From positions 248,001 through 312,000 of the forward strand of contig JAKLEA010000003.1 of NCBI GenBank assembly GCA_022711755.1: a stretch of 64,000 bases of DNA, given 5' to 3'. The notes beneath the pieces are model-generated. The model saw only the letters and a list, made by a program, of their open reading frames with translations. It ran no database searches and had not been told where the DNA came from. Positions 17,671 through 27,205 of the stretch are shown here, in pieces (the first letter of the stretch is position 1; every line of letters starts with the position of its first letter). The translations under genes were made by a program, and so were the position numbers. Source of the DNA: Planctomycetota bacterium. GTDB taxonomy: Bacteria > Planctomycetota > Brocadiia > SM23-32 > JAKLEA01.

Positions 17671-20600
17671 CTACTCGCCGAATTCCTTCAGTGGTATGGC
17701 GCGGCCTTCAACCCAGATTCTGTCCGATTCGTAGATCATCAGGTCGCCGCCGCTCAGCGCGCACGCCAGCCGCCCCCCGCCGCCCGTGAACGCCGTGCCG
17801 AGCGGGGACGGGAGCGGAATCCTGATACGGCTCAATTCCCGGCCCTCGACCGTGTCAATCACGCGCAGCGTCCTGTCCATCACGACCGCCACTACGCGCC
17901 TGGAATCCGGGCTGAAACAGACGCCGCGGATCGGCCCGGAACCGGGATCGAAAGTAAGCAGCGGACGGTTGGATGGTCCTTCCGGCTTCTTTGTCTGCTC
18001 CTCGTCCCATTGCCACTGGAAGTAGGAGCGCGGCTGGTGTTTCTCCGAGTCTGTCTCCCAGAGCCTGACCGTTCCGTCGTATGACGCGCTGGCAAGGAAT
18101 CCCCCGTCGGGGGAGTATTGAAGATCGTTCACCCTTTTTGCGTGGCCGGATAACGCCTTCAGCATTTTGCCGGCCTTCAGATCCCAGATGATTATCCCGC
18201 CGTTTTTGTCTCCGGAAGCCGCCCAGACCCCGCCCGGATGAACGGCAAGGGCCGTGACCTTATCCGGGTGAGAGCCGAGGACTGCGCCGGGCGACTCCGA
18301 AGTCAGCGGCCAGAGGCGGACGGTATTGTCATACGATCCGGAAATCAGGAACTGCTCGTCCGGGGTGAAGACGCAGTTGCGGGCCGGGCCGGTATGGCCT
18401 TTCAAGGTCTTTATTGTCTTGCCGCTCGCGGAATCCAGGATCAGAATATCGTTGTTTGCGTCGGCAGTCGCCAGCAGCGACGACTTCGGGGCAAAGGCCA
18501 CGGCGACGGGGTCCTTGACGTCAAAGCCGGCGATCCGCCGCCCGGTCGAAGTCTCAAGAACCTGGACGTCGCCCCAGCTTGAGGCCAGTCTGGTTCCGTC
18601 CGCGCTGAAGGCCACGCCGCCGCCGAACGGCTGAGGGTTGTGAGAAAGTTTGTAGGGCGCGCCTTCCCTGATATCCCAGAACCGCGCTTCGCCGCCTGAT
18701 AGAAGAACGCCCAGCGTTGCTCCGTCTGGAGATAGCCTGGCGATCACGGGATACGCGTCGTCAATCCTGATCACCCCGCGCGTAAGGTTCGTCTTGGCGT
18801 CCCATATCCGGACCATCCCGTCCTCGGCGCCGCTGACAAAGCTCCTGCCGTCGGCGGAGAACTGGACGGTGGTCACCGGCAGGGAGTGACCGCGCGCGGT
18901 GGCGGCCGCGTTGCCTGTCGCCGTGTCAATAAGTTCTATCTCGCCTTCTCGGTTGCCGCATGCCAGGACTGCGCCGTCCGGGCTGAAGGACGCCTGCTCG
19001 ACGTCCATGGCGTATCTGTCGGCAACGATCTCCACGCTATCCGAGTCCGCTCGCCACAATCGCAGACGCCCGTCCATGAAATGAACCACGCAGTGTCTGC
19101 CGGTCTGGCTTGTCTTGAAACTGCGCGGGGGGAGCGCGGCCCCGCCGGCGCGGAATCTCCTCTCGCCGCTGCGCCAGTCCCACAACTCCAGCGATCCGTC
19201 AGCGCACCCGACGCCCAGCAGAACGCCATCGGCGGAGAATCCTACAGGCCAGGACGCCTCATCGGACGTTCCGACCCTTACCCCGCTTGATTCGGGGGAG
19301 TCTTTGACATGTATTGCGTCGTCAATGGCGGCGCAGGCAAGGAGGGCTTCGCCGTGTCTTTGAGGCATCCAGAACGCGCGGCCTGCGACCGGAGTCTCGG
19401 AGACAAGCGCGCCGTCCGACAGATTCCAGAGGAGCAGCGATTTCCCGCGCTGAGCGCCCAGGAGCGTTCCTGTCCGGTCGAAGCAGAGCGATTGCGCCGC
19501 GTGCTCGCCGGACAGTTCCCGGATGACCGCGCCGTTCTCAATCACCAGTATCCGCCCATCCTCAAGACCGGCGGCCGCACAGTCTGACGAAGGACTCGCG
19601 GCAAGGCAGGTCACTGGCAAAGGCGTCCGTATTTCCTTTGCGCCGGAGGAATTGCCGAGCGTCTCGAACCGGAGAAGGTCCGCTTCCGAAACGAATGAGA
19701 AACCATCCCCTGATGCGATGAAGGCGAAAGCGGAAGCGCGCGCGGAAAAGACGGGATACGAAGCAAGCTGAGTCTTTGATTTAACGTCAAATACCCTGAT
19801 CGTTCCGTCCGTGACCGCCGCCGCCAGTCGCCCGCCCTTTGAATCGAGCGCCATTCGCACGACGGTTCCGCCTGCGATCGGAAGATCGGCGCGTTCTCCC
19901 CCGGAAAGGCTTGCCACCCGCACAACGCGATCCAGCGAACAAAATGCCAGACTGGATCCGTCGCCGGAGATGACCGGCTCGCATCCCGCGTCCGGCGCGC
20001 ATGAGATATCCATGACCTGCGCCCCGGAAACGGCGTCATATACCGCAGCTTTCCCCAGAAAAACGGAGGTGAATGCGAAGAATCGCCCATCAGGTGAAAT
20101 GCAGACGCGGCCCGGACCGCGCCGGGCGCACATGATCCTGCCGATCTTGCCGCCGGTTGAGGCGTCAAGTACCGGAGCGTCTGCGGCGCGCGTCGCTCCA
20201 ATCAGCGACCCGCCGCTGCTGAAACGCAGGATTTCGCACTGCGCCAGAGCGTCCGGGATGCCGGCGGCCTCCTTGCCGGTCTGACGGTCTAAAAGCTTGA
20301 CACGGTCGGACGAGTCCGCAACGGCGATCTGCCTTGAATTCGGGCTGAAGAGGAACGATGCGACGCACGGAACGCCGAACAGGAACCGCGGGCATTTGGC
20401 CCGGCATTGGCACATCAGGTGGTCCCACTCCCAACCCCTGAAGGTCGGGTCCGCAGCCTTGAGCAGCTCCATTGCCGGGCGGCAGTCGCCTTGCTGTATG
20501 AGAGGCGCGGAGCGGGCCAGATAGTTGAAATAAAGCTCCCGCTGGGCGGCGATCTTTCCCGCCTCTGCTCTCTGAAGGGCCTGCTCCGTTTCAAGCCACG

Positions 20601-21936
20601 CCGCCCTTACGCGCGCGGCGGCATAGAACAGAACGGCCGCCACCACAGACATGGCCAGAACGGCCATTGAACTTATTGCCTTATGTTTGACGATGGATTT
20701 CTTCAGGGTATATAGAATGCTCAGCCGCCGGGCTTCGATCGGTTCGCCGGCAAGGAAATGCCGAAGGTCGCGCCCCAGGCTTGCCGCCGACTGATAGCGA
20801 AGCTCCTTGTCCTTTTCCAGCGCCTTGAGCATGATTGTCTCAAGGTCGGAGGCGATCTTCTTGAGGACCCGTTTCGGCGGGATCGGGTCATCCTCCTGTA
20901 TGCGCCTCAGCACGGAGATGGGATCGCCCTTGACGTCGTATGGGAATTCGCCCGTGATGAGCCGATAGAGAATCACGCCCAGGGAGTAGACGTCGCTGCG
21001 GGTTTCAATCGAGGCGGGATCGCCTTTCGTCTGCTCCGGAGCCATGTAGGCGATCGTGCCCATGATCTGCCCGTGCGTCGTCAGGAGGCTCTGAGTCTCG
21101 CCCTCGGAGGATTCGTTCACCTTCTTCGCCAGGCCGAAGTCCAGAACGCGCGGCTGGCCGTTCTCGTCAACCAGGATGTTGGCGAGCTTCAGGTCACGGT
21201 GAATGACGCCTCGCCTGTGCGCGTAGGCCACGGCGTCGCAGACCTTGGCCATCATCGCCGCCTTTTCGCGCAGCGATAGAGCTGTGTCGCCGCAGTATTT
21301 CGTCAGCGGCTTGCCCTCGACGAACTCCATGCTGAAATAGGGTATGCCGTTCGTCTCCCCGTATTCGTAGACAGGAACTATGCCGGGATGTTTCAGGTCG
21401 GCTACTGATTCGGCCTCCCTCTGGAATCGTTTGCGGTCGCTCTCGGACAGCATTGCGGAGGCAGTCATGACCTTCAGAGCCACGACTCGCTTCGGGCTTT
21501 GCTGCTCGGCGCGATAAACGATCCCCATCCCCCCGCGCCCGATTTCCTCCTGAATGACGTAATTACCGATCTTCAGGTCGGTCGGCGAGCCGCCCGGCTC
21601 TATCGCGCCGCTCATGAACAGGGACGATCCGCCGGACGCGGAGCCTATGCGATCGGCCGTCGGGGAGTAATCAAGCTCGTCCGGGGGCGGGGTTTTGATG
21701 GTCGGGGCGGTGTCCGAAGTCTCGGGCGGGGAGCCTATTACCGTCGGCCCGCTTTCCGGCAGGTCCCCCTCGTCAATCTGCGCCGTGACGCCGTCAATCT
21801 CGGCGAAAACTTCTCGCAGCATGGCCCTGCATGAGTCGCAATAACTGAGGTGCGTCTGGACGCGGGCGGTATCCGCCTCGGCCAGCTCCCCCTTGCAGAA
21901 CGCGACAAGTTCGTCCCTGCTGATCTCGCAACCCAA
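17671..21936 (-). CDS. zinc-finger serine/threonine kinase with WD40 repeats
   Basis: A 1,421-residue signalling protein. The N-terminus has a zf-HC2-like motif (Cys14, then His29-x3-Cys33-x2-Cys36) like that of anti-sigma factors. A PknB-type kinase follows from about residue 122 with IGRGGMGIVY, Lys155 in VALKVM, HRDLKLAN (Asp248) and DFGLA (Asp266). A single transmembrane helix lies near 415-435. The rest, from about 505, is WD40 repeats forming probably two beta-propellers (SGSYDNTVRLW, SASYDGTVRLW). The start is uncertain: I favour TTG 21936, preceded by GGAGG at 8 bases and lying downstream of the predicted promoter. The propellers should be outside the cytoplasm or scaffold partners. 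No partner genes are visible. Confidence 0.85.
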   Translation of the reverse strand: MGCEISRDELVAFCKGELAEADTARVQTHLSYCDSCRAMLREVFAEIDGVTAQIDEGDLPESGPTVIGSPPETSDTAPTIKTPPPDELDYSPTADRIGSASGGSSLFMSGAIEPGGSPTDLKIGNYVIQEEIGRGGMGIVYRAEQQSPKRVVALKVMTASAMLSESDRKRFQREAESVADLKHPGIVPVYEYGETNGIPYFSMEFVEGKPLTKYCGDTALSLREKAAMMAKVCDAVAYAHRRGVIHRDLKLANILVDENGQPRVLDFGLAKKVNESSEGETQSLLTTHGQIMGTIAYMAPEQTKGDPASIETRSDVYSLGVILYRLITGEFPYDVKGDPISVLRRIQEDDPIPPKRVLKKIASDLETIMLKALEKDKELRYQSAASLGRDLRHFLAGEPIEARRLSILYTLKKSIVKHKAISSMAVLAMSVVAAVLFYAAARVRAAWLETEQALQRAEAGKIAAQRELYFNYLARSAPLIQQGDCRPAMELLKAADPTFRGWEWDHLMCQCRAKCPRFLFGVPCVASFLFSPNSRQIAVADSSDRVKLLDRQTGKEAAGIPDALAQCEILRFSSGGSLIGATRAADAPVLDASTGGKIGRIMCARRGPGRVCISPDGRFFAFTSVFLGKAAVYDAVSGAQVMDISCAPDAGCEPVISGDGSSLAFCSLDRVVRVASLSGGERADLPIAGGTVVRMALDSKGGRLAAAVTDGTIRVFDVKSKTQLASYPVFSARASAFAFIASGDGFSFVSEADLLRFETLGNSSGAKEIRTPLPVTCLAASPSSDCAAAGLEDGRILVIENGAVIRELSGEHAAQSLCFDRTGTLLGAQRGKSLLLWNLSDGALVSETPVAGRAFWMPQRHGEALLACAAIDDAIHVKDSPESSGVRVGTSDEASWPVGFSADGVLLGVGCADGSLELWDWRSGERRFRAGGAALPPRSFKTSQTGRHCVVHFMDGRLRLWRADSDSVEIVADRYAMDVEQASFSPDGAVLACGNREGEIELIDTATGNAAATARGHSLPVTTVQFSADGRSFVSGAEDGMVRIWDAKTNLTRGVIRIDDAYPVIARLSPDGATLGVLLSGGEARFWDIREGAPYKLSHNPQPFGGGVAFSADGTRLASSWGDVQVLETSTGRRIAGFDVKDPVAVAFAPKSSLLATADANNDILILDSASGKTIKTLKGHTGPARNCVFTPDEQFLISGSYDNTVRLWPLTSESPGAVLGSHPDKVTALAVHPGGVWAASGDKNGGIIIWDLKAGKMLKALSGHAKRVNDLQYSPDGGFLASASYDGTVRLWETDSEKHQPRSYFQWQWDEEQTKKPEGPSNRPLLTFDPGSGPIRGVCFSPDSRRVVAVVMDRTLRVIDTVEGRELSRIRIPLPSPLGTAFTGGGGRLACALSGGDLMIYESDRIWVEGRAIPLKEFGE

Positions 21937-22026
21937 AGCCCGGACCTCCGAATCCAGACGTTCCTCCCGTTCCGACTCCGCATCGCAACCGTTACTACTA
22001 TCGTGATGACCGGAACGCAGAAACGG

Positions 22027-22055
22027 ATTATACTCTATCAGTCCCCTGTTGAGAA
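22027..22055 (-). promoter_or_regulatory. probable promoter for the WD40 kinase
   Basis: On the minus strand TTCTCA (22055-22050), 17 bases, then a perfect TATAAT (22032-22027). Transcription would start near 22020, which places the translation start downstream of it and supports the TTG at 21936 over longer readings. Confidence 0.5.
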
Positions 22056-22114
22056 CCCAAGGGCCTCGTGCAGCTTCCGATTGCGCCGTCAGGCAATGCG
22101 CTGGAGCAACCGTA

Positions 22115-23599
22115 ATGACAAAACAGACTCGATTCATGGCGGTCGTCGCGCTGGCGTTATATGCGGCGGCCGTCCGGGCGAATGGAGCAGACATGGCGCT
22201 GAAACATTCTGACGTTGTCTTCATGTACGCATCGCCGGACGATGTCTACCGGGCTTACGGCGCGACATTCGTCGGATGGGGCGGCGCAAGCTCAGGCGAG
22301 GACGTCAAGCGCCATCACGATCTCGGAATCCGCTGCACCGGTTCGATGTGGTGCCTGACCGCCGGGGCGAAGCTCATCCACGAAAACGCTGAAATCCGAA
22401 ACGCCTGCGCCGTGGACATCGAGGGCAAGCCCGTCGAGGTTCCCTGGCTTTTCGACCACACCCACGAGGGCACGAAATCCTATTTCGGCTGCACCAACAA
22501 TCCCGCATTCCGCGAGCATTGCCGCAGAGAGGTCGAGAGGTGCATGAAGGGCGGCGCGGACGGGCTGCACGTTGACGACCACCTCGGCGTGGCCTCGCCG
22601 GCGTGGTACTTCGGCGGCGGGCTTTGCGATTACTGCATTGCGGCCTTCCGCGAATACCTGAAAGAGAACGTCCCCGCAGACGAATTGGCTAAGGCCGGAG
22701 TCGCCGACGTCAACACCTTCGACTATCGCGACCTTATCCGCAAGCGCGCCGCGACGCGGGAGGAATACAAGAAGGTCCAGCGTCAGATTCCCCTGATGAA
22801 CCATTTCCTTGAGTTCCATGCGCAGGCCGCCGCCGAACACGTCAAACTGCTCGGCGAGATCGCGGCGAAGACCGCCGGCCACACCGTTACGCTCAGCGCT
22901 AACGCCGGACTTCCAGACAAGGCTCACACCTACGTCATAAAATACCTCACTCACATCATCTGCGAAGTCGGCCAGAACGCCCATTCGGGAACCGTGAAAA
23001 TTCATCACGCCATTGAGGCCTACGAACTGGCGACGAAGCTGGGCAAGCCCCTTGCGGCGACGGCAAGCGGATGGGACTGGGCGTTAGTCAAGGAGAAGAA
23101 ACTCGAAACGCTGCCCCGGTTCTGGATTGCGCTGGCCTACGCCCACGGACAGCGCTTCATGGTTCCGCATCCGAACAACCAGTGGTGCTTCACGGACAAA
23201 CTCGGCACACACTGGTATCAGGCGCCCGTCGAGGCATTTGCGCCCATCTATCGCTTCATACGGAAGAACGCCGAATGTTTTGACGACTTCGAAACGGCGT
23301 CCGCCGAGGGCGTCAAGGTTTCTGAGAAGGTTCACGTCACCGTCCGGAAGAACGAGCGGACCGGCGCGCCGGCCCTGCACGTTCTGAATCTTGATTACGC
23401 CGCAGCCGAAGACAGGATGCTTCCGGCGCAGAACGTCGCCATCACGCTGCCGGAAGGTTTGCTCCCGAAAGACGCAAAGCAGGCGCATATCCTTTCCTAT
23501 GATGCCGAACCTGCCGCGGTTGAGCTGAAGCGCGACGCGGGAAGTTGCGCAATCATTTTGCCTGAACTTCGTCTCTGGAGCGTGATCGTAGTGGAATAG
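22115..23599 (+). CDS. exported putative glycoside hydrolase-like TIM-barrel protein
   Basis: A 494-residue protein with a signal peptide (MTKQTRF, then an alanine-rich core, cleavage probably near residue 24-26). The body has features of an uncharacterised TIM-barrel glycosidase-type family: GGADGLHVDDHLG with Asp154/Asp155, and the cysteine-containing segment GGGLCDYCIAAFREYL. A C-terminal beta domain follows. I chose ATG 22115, with GGAG 8 bases upstream. It is probably cotranscribed with the PL22-like lyase 52 bases downstream, suggesting a role in polysaccharide use. No specific family or catalytic pair could be assigned with confidence. Confidence 0.55.
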   Translation: MTKQTRFMAVVALALYAAAVRANGADMALKHSDVVFMYASPDDVYRAYGATFVGWGGASSGEDVKRHHDLGIRCTGSMWCLTAGAKLIHENAEIRNACAVDIEGKPVEVPWLFDHTHEGTKSYFGCTNNPAFREHCRREVERCMKGGADGLHVDDHLGVASPAWYFGGGLCDYCIAAFREYLKENVPADELAKAGVADVNTFDYRDLIRKRAATREEYKKVQRQIPLMNHFLEFHAQAAAEHVKLLGEIAAKTAGHTVTLSANAGLPDKAHTYVIKYLTHIICEVGQNAHSGTVKIHHAIEAYELATKLGKPLAATASGWDWALVKEKKLETLPRFWIALAYAHGQRFMVPHPNNQWCFTDKLGTHWYQAPVEAFAPIYRFIRKNAECFDDFETASAEGVKVSEKVHVTVRKNERTGAPALHVLNLDYAAAEDRMLPAQNVAITLPEGLLPKDAKQAHILSYDAEPAAVELKRDAGSCAIILPELRLWSVIVVE

Positions 23600-23651
23600 A
23601 AGTCGTCGCATCTGTCGCAAGCCGCATCCGTGATTGTCAGGAGAAAATCCC

Positions 23652-24773
23652 ATGCCGAAAGGCTCGGTCTCGCCCGCCGAAGGGGCGGCATATCGCGATC
23701 CGAAGACCGGCGTTCTCATACGCCAGGTGACGGAAGCGCCGTGCATCAATCATCATCCGTTCTTCTACATTCCGGCGTATGACGACGCGATGACGCGCCT
23801 GTTCTTCGTCTCCCACCGCACTGGGCGTCCGGAAATCTTCGCTGAGATACTTGAGACAGCCAGAACCGTGCAATTGACCGAGCGGGACGAAATCGCCGAA
23901 TGGTCCGTCCACCCGTCACACGACGGGCGTTACGTCTACTTCATCGCCGGCGCGGGGGCGTGGCGCGCGTGCGTCGAAACATTCAAGGAAGAGAAGCTGG
24001 CCGATTTCGGCGACGCGGAGATGCGCGAGAAGGGCATGATCGGCGCGGCGATGGGCACGACGACGCTCAGCTCCGACGACCGCTGGTGGGCAGTGCCGGT
24101 CAAGGAGGGCGGCGTTCATCGCTTCCACCTCATTGACACTTCGAGCGGGAAGAGCAAAGTCATCCTCGAACGCGACACTATCGGCCACCCGCAGTTCCAT
24201 CCAAATGACCCCGGACTCCTGCGCTACGCGGGGCCGTACTACGACCGAATCTGGGTGATAAACCGCGACGGGACCGGCAATCGCCTGCTCTACCGGCGGA
24301 ACGTGGCGAAGAAGCAGTGGATCGTCCACGAGACGTGGCTGCCGGGGACGCGCGAAGTCGTCACGGCGGACTGGCCGCGCGGCATGATCGGCATCAATGT
24401 TGACACGGGGGCGGTCAGGCCGGTGACGAATTTTCCCGCATGGCACGCCGTCTCGGACCGATCGGGCTGCGTAATTGTCTGCGACACGACATTCCCGGAC
24501 ACGGGCATTCATTTATTCAACGCCAGCGACGGCGATGGCAGGCCGAGGCTTCTCTGCCTCTCTGAATCCAGCAACGTCGGACAGCACTGGAACATTGATC
24601 ACTGCCCATACGACGATGGCCCCGTCAAGGTCGTCTCGCCTCAGCACACGCACCCGCACCCCTCCTTCTCCCCGGACGGCAGGCGCATCGTCTTCACGAC
24701 CGACAAGACCGGCCACCCGCAGGTCTGCGAGGTCGCAATTCCCCCCGAACTGCTGAATACAATCATTGGTTGA
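23652..24773 (+). CDS. oligogalacturonate lyase-like protein (PL22 type beta-propeller)
   Basis: A 373-residue protein built of WD/TolB-like propeller blades (for example SVHPSHDGRYVYFIAG and SFSPDGRRIVFTTDK). The segment SPQHTHPHPSFSPDG gives Gln331, His334 and His336, the Q-x2-H-x-H pattern that, as I recall, holds the metal in PL22 oligogalacturonate lyases. These cleave unsaturated pectin disaccharides in the cytoplasm to 4-deoxy-L-threo-5-hexosulose uronate. ATG 23652 has AGGAG 8 bases upstream. No downstream pectin genes (kduI, kduD, kdgK) are adjacent, so the substrate may differ. Confidence 0.65.
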   Translation: MPKGSVSPAEGAAYRDPKTGVLIRQVTEAPCINHHPFFYIPAYDDAMTRLFFVSHRTGRPEIFAEILETARTVQLTERDEIAEWSVHPSHDGRYVYFIAGAGAWRACVETFKEEKLADFGDAEMREKGMIGAAMGTTTLSSDDRWWAVPVKEGGVHRFHLIDTSSGKSKVILERDTIGHPQFHPNDPGLLRYAGPYYDRIWVINRDGTGNRLLYRRNVAKKQWIVHETWLPGTREVVTADWPRGMIGINVDTGAVRPVTNFPAWHAVSDRSGCVIVCDTTFPDTGIHLFNASDGDGRPRLLCLSESSNVGQHWNIDHCPYDDGPVKVVSPQHTHPHPSFSPDGRRIVFTTDKTGHPQVCEVAIPPELLNTIIG

Positions 24774-24820
24774 AGACCGCGTCAGGTTGAAAGAATCCGT
24801 CATCGCGCAGACAGGACACC

Positions 24821-25804
24821 ATGAACAATAACGGCGGAAGAGACGGCGCGGCATTGTTTGCGGCGGCCGGGGCGACACTCTGCTACGGCGCTACGCCGGT
24901 CTTCATAAAGTACTTCACCGGCTACCTCGACGCATGGACGGTCAACGGACTGCGCTACTCCGTCGGCGCGCTGTTCTGGCTGCCATTCGTCATACTTGTT
25001 TCGCGCAAGGGGCATTGCGGAACGGAAATCCCGAATGGTTATGACGGGATCAGGCCGGTCGCCGGCATATGGAAGGCCGCGCTCATACCGGCGGCCATCA
25101 ACTGCGCGGGGCAGGTGGGCTGGGGGTTGACGCCGTATTACCTGGACGCCACGGTCATCGGCTTCGTCTACAAGCTGCACTTCCTGTTCACGATTCTCTG
25201 CGGTTTTGCGCTCATCCGGGCCGAAAGGCCGCTGGCGCGAGATCCGTGGTTCTGGGCGGGGACGGTCGTCTGCATAGCCGGGGTCGTCCTCATGTTCGCG
25301 CGGAATCTTGGCGCATCGGGAAGCAGTTCAGCCACCGGCATGGCCCTGCTGATCGCGGCCACGGCGCTGTTCGGAGCTTACGCCGTCGCCGTGAAACAAT
25401 GTGTCGGCGCGTACCCGGCGCGCCTGAGCTTCGGCGTAATCAGCCTTTACACCGCCGCCGGGCTTGTGACGCTGATGTTTCTCGTTGGCGATTTCGGAAG
25501 GATTTCAACGCTTCAGCCCCGGACCTGGGGATTCATAGTCGTCTCGGCGCTCATCGGCATCGCGTTCGCCCATGTGCTGTATTACAGGGCGATACAGGGG
25601 TTGGGCGCCGTCATCTCCACCGGACTGATGATGGCGACGCCCTTTGTCACGCTTCTCGGAGCCGCGCTTTTTCTGGGGGAAAAGACCACGCCGCTGCAAC
25701 TGGCAGGCGGCCTGGCGGTCGTGGCGGGCGGGGTGATGCTGGCGGTCTCCAACAGCAGGCTTGGCCGGGCCGCCGCCGCGCAACTGCCGGCGTCGGACAC
25801 ATAA
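24821..25804 (+). CDS. EamA/DMT superfamily transporter
   Basis: A 327-residue inner-membrane protein with about ten transmembrane helices arranged as two EamA repeats (first from residue 10, second from about 165). Typical landmarks include GATPVFIKYF in helix 1 and ALFLGEKTTPLQLAGGLAVVAGGVML at the end. Such proteins export or import small metabolites (amino acids, sugars, nucleotide-sugars). Third gene of a run with an exported glycosidase-like protein and a lyase, it may move a product of that pathway. AGGA lies 5 bases before the ATG. Confidence 0.8.
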   Translation: MNNNGGRDGAALFAAAGATLCYGATPVFIKYFTGYLDAWTVNGLRYSVGALFWLPFVILVSRKGHCGTEIPNGYDGIRPVAGIWKAALIPAAINCAGQVGWGLTPYYLDATVIGFVYKLHFLFTILCGFALIRAERPLARDPWFWAGTVVCIAGVVLMFARNLGASGSSSATGMALLIAATALFGAYAVAVKQCVGAYPARLSFGVISLYTAAGLVTLMFLVGDFGRISTLQPRTWGFIVVSALIGIAFAHVLYYRAIQGLGAVISTGLMMATPFVTLLGAALFLGEKTTPLQLAGGLAVVAGGVMLAVSNSRLGRAAAAQLPASDT

Positions 25805-25842
25805 CCGCAATGCCGATGCGGAAAACAGACCGCCAAATCCCG

Positions 25843-27129
25843 TTATGAACTCACATTCACAACAACGCCTTCAAGCCTCGAACGCTCCGCGGCGAAGACG
25901 GCAAGATGAGTCTCAAGGCTTTCCATCGGACCGGAGAGTATTCGACTCTTATCGTTGGTTGAGACTGCGGCGACGAAGCTTTTCATGATCTCATAATCAC
26001 CGCCGCCGTGCGACTGCATGACGGATGACGATTGTCTGGTGTCAATGACTTCCGTCTTGTCTGTCAGGAAGTCGTAATGCGATATTGTAACGCCGTCGCC
26101 CGTCGCTTCTCCGAGAGTTCCGAAAATCCTCATGCGGCGATTATTGCTCTGATTGAAGGCGGTCATAGTCAGGCTGGCCGTGCGTTCATGCTCAAACCGC
26201 ATGATTACTACCTGGTTGTCCACGACGTCGTTGTCACACGCATATACGCATCGTCCGTATAGACCTTCCCGCAGCGCCTTTGTGACGCTTTCGACGGTCG
26301 GCTCGGGCGTAATAACGCTGACCGGGAAACGGCCCGGCCCTTTTGCCAGGGAAGCGAAGTAAATCTTCTTCGCTGAATAGGGACAATTCGGCTCAATTCC
26401 GCAATCAAGGCAGCGATCCGCCGCGCCGACGGGCTGATTCTCCCTGCGAAAGTGTTTTAGTGAACCAAACGAGGCGACGCTGACATACTTCGCCCCGATC
26501 ATGTAGCGCAGCCAGTCCAGATCATGGCAGCACTTGGCCAGCAGCATAAAGGATGATTCCTTTGAATTGCGCCAGTTGCCGCGCACGAATGAATGCGCCT
26601 GATGCCAGTAGCCGACCGGTTCCAGCATCTGGATATTGATGATTTCGCCGATAGCGCCTGAATCCAGAAGCGCCTTCAGCCTCTGAGTGAACGGGGCGTA
26701 GCGCATCACGTGGCAGACGGCGAAGATAATCCTTTTTCTCAACGCCGCCTCGACGATGCGGCGGCAATCCCGCTCGTTCGGAGCCATGGGCTTTTCGAGA
26801 AGGATGTTGTAACCCTTGTCGGCCAGCGCAATGGCCGGTTCCGCATGCATGGCGTCCTGAGTGGCGATTATGACGGCATCGGCAAGGCGCTCCCGCGCGG
26901 CGAGTTCACGCCAGTCCTTGAAGACGTTCTCGCGGGGGATGCCGTGTATCTTCGCCAGGTTCTCACGATAGTAATCGCGCGGTTCGGCCACGGCGACAAC
27001 ACGCGCTTGGTCTGGATGCTGAACGGCATAACCGGCGTAGGTGGTTCCACGACTGCCGCCGCCCGCGACGGCTATTGTTACTTGTCTGACAGAAGATCCC
27101 GGGCGGCATTGAGCGAGGACGTTATCCAT
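25843..27129 (-). CDS. Gfo/Idh/MocA oxidoreductase with cysteine insertion
   Basis: A 428-residue family member with QVTIAVAGGGSRGTTYAGYA (Rossmann), LLEKPMAPN (catalytic Lys) and CHDLDWLRYM in the active-site helix. A cysteine-rich insertion CLDCGIEPNCPYSAKKIY near residues 240-260 may bind a metal; this insertion is seen in a subset of the family. ATG 27129 follows GGGAGGAG 6-7 bases upstream. It lies 76 bases downstream of the xylose isomerase homologue on the same strand, so the pair may oxidise and isomerise one sugar. The substrate is unknown. Confidence 0.83.
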   Translation of the reverse strand: MDNVLAQCRPGSSVRQVTIAVAGGGSRGTTYAGYAVQHPDQARVVAVAEPRDYYRENLAKIHGIPRENVFKDWRELAARERLADAVIIATQDAMHAEPAIALADKGYNILLEKPMAPNERDCRRIVEAALRKRIIFAVCHVMRYAPFTQRLKALLDSGAIGEIINIQMLEPVGYWHQAHSFVRGNWRNSKESSFMLLAKCCHDLDWLRYMIGAKYVSVASFGSLKHFRRENQPVGAADRCLDCGIEPNCPYSAKKIYFASLAKGPGRFPVSVITPEPTVESVTKALREGLYGRCVYACDNDVVDNQVVIMRFEHERTASLTMTAFNQSNNRRMRIFGTLGEATGDGVTISHYDFLTDKTEVIDTRQSSSVMQSHGGGDYEIMKSFVAAVSTNDKSRILSGPMESLETHLAVFAAERSRLEGVVVNVSS

Positions 27130-27205
27130 ATTGCTCCTCCCAAGGAGCGTTCTGGAAACAGGTGATTCACTGACTCATGATTGGCGCAAAGCGCCCGTCC
27201 TACAT

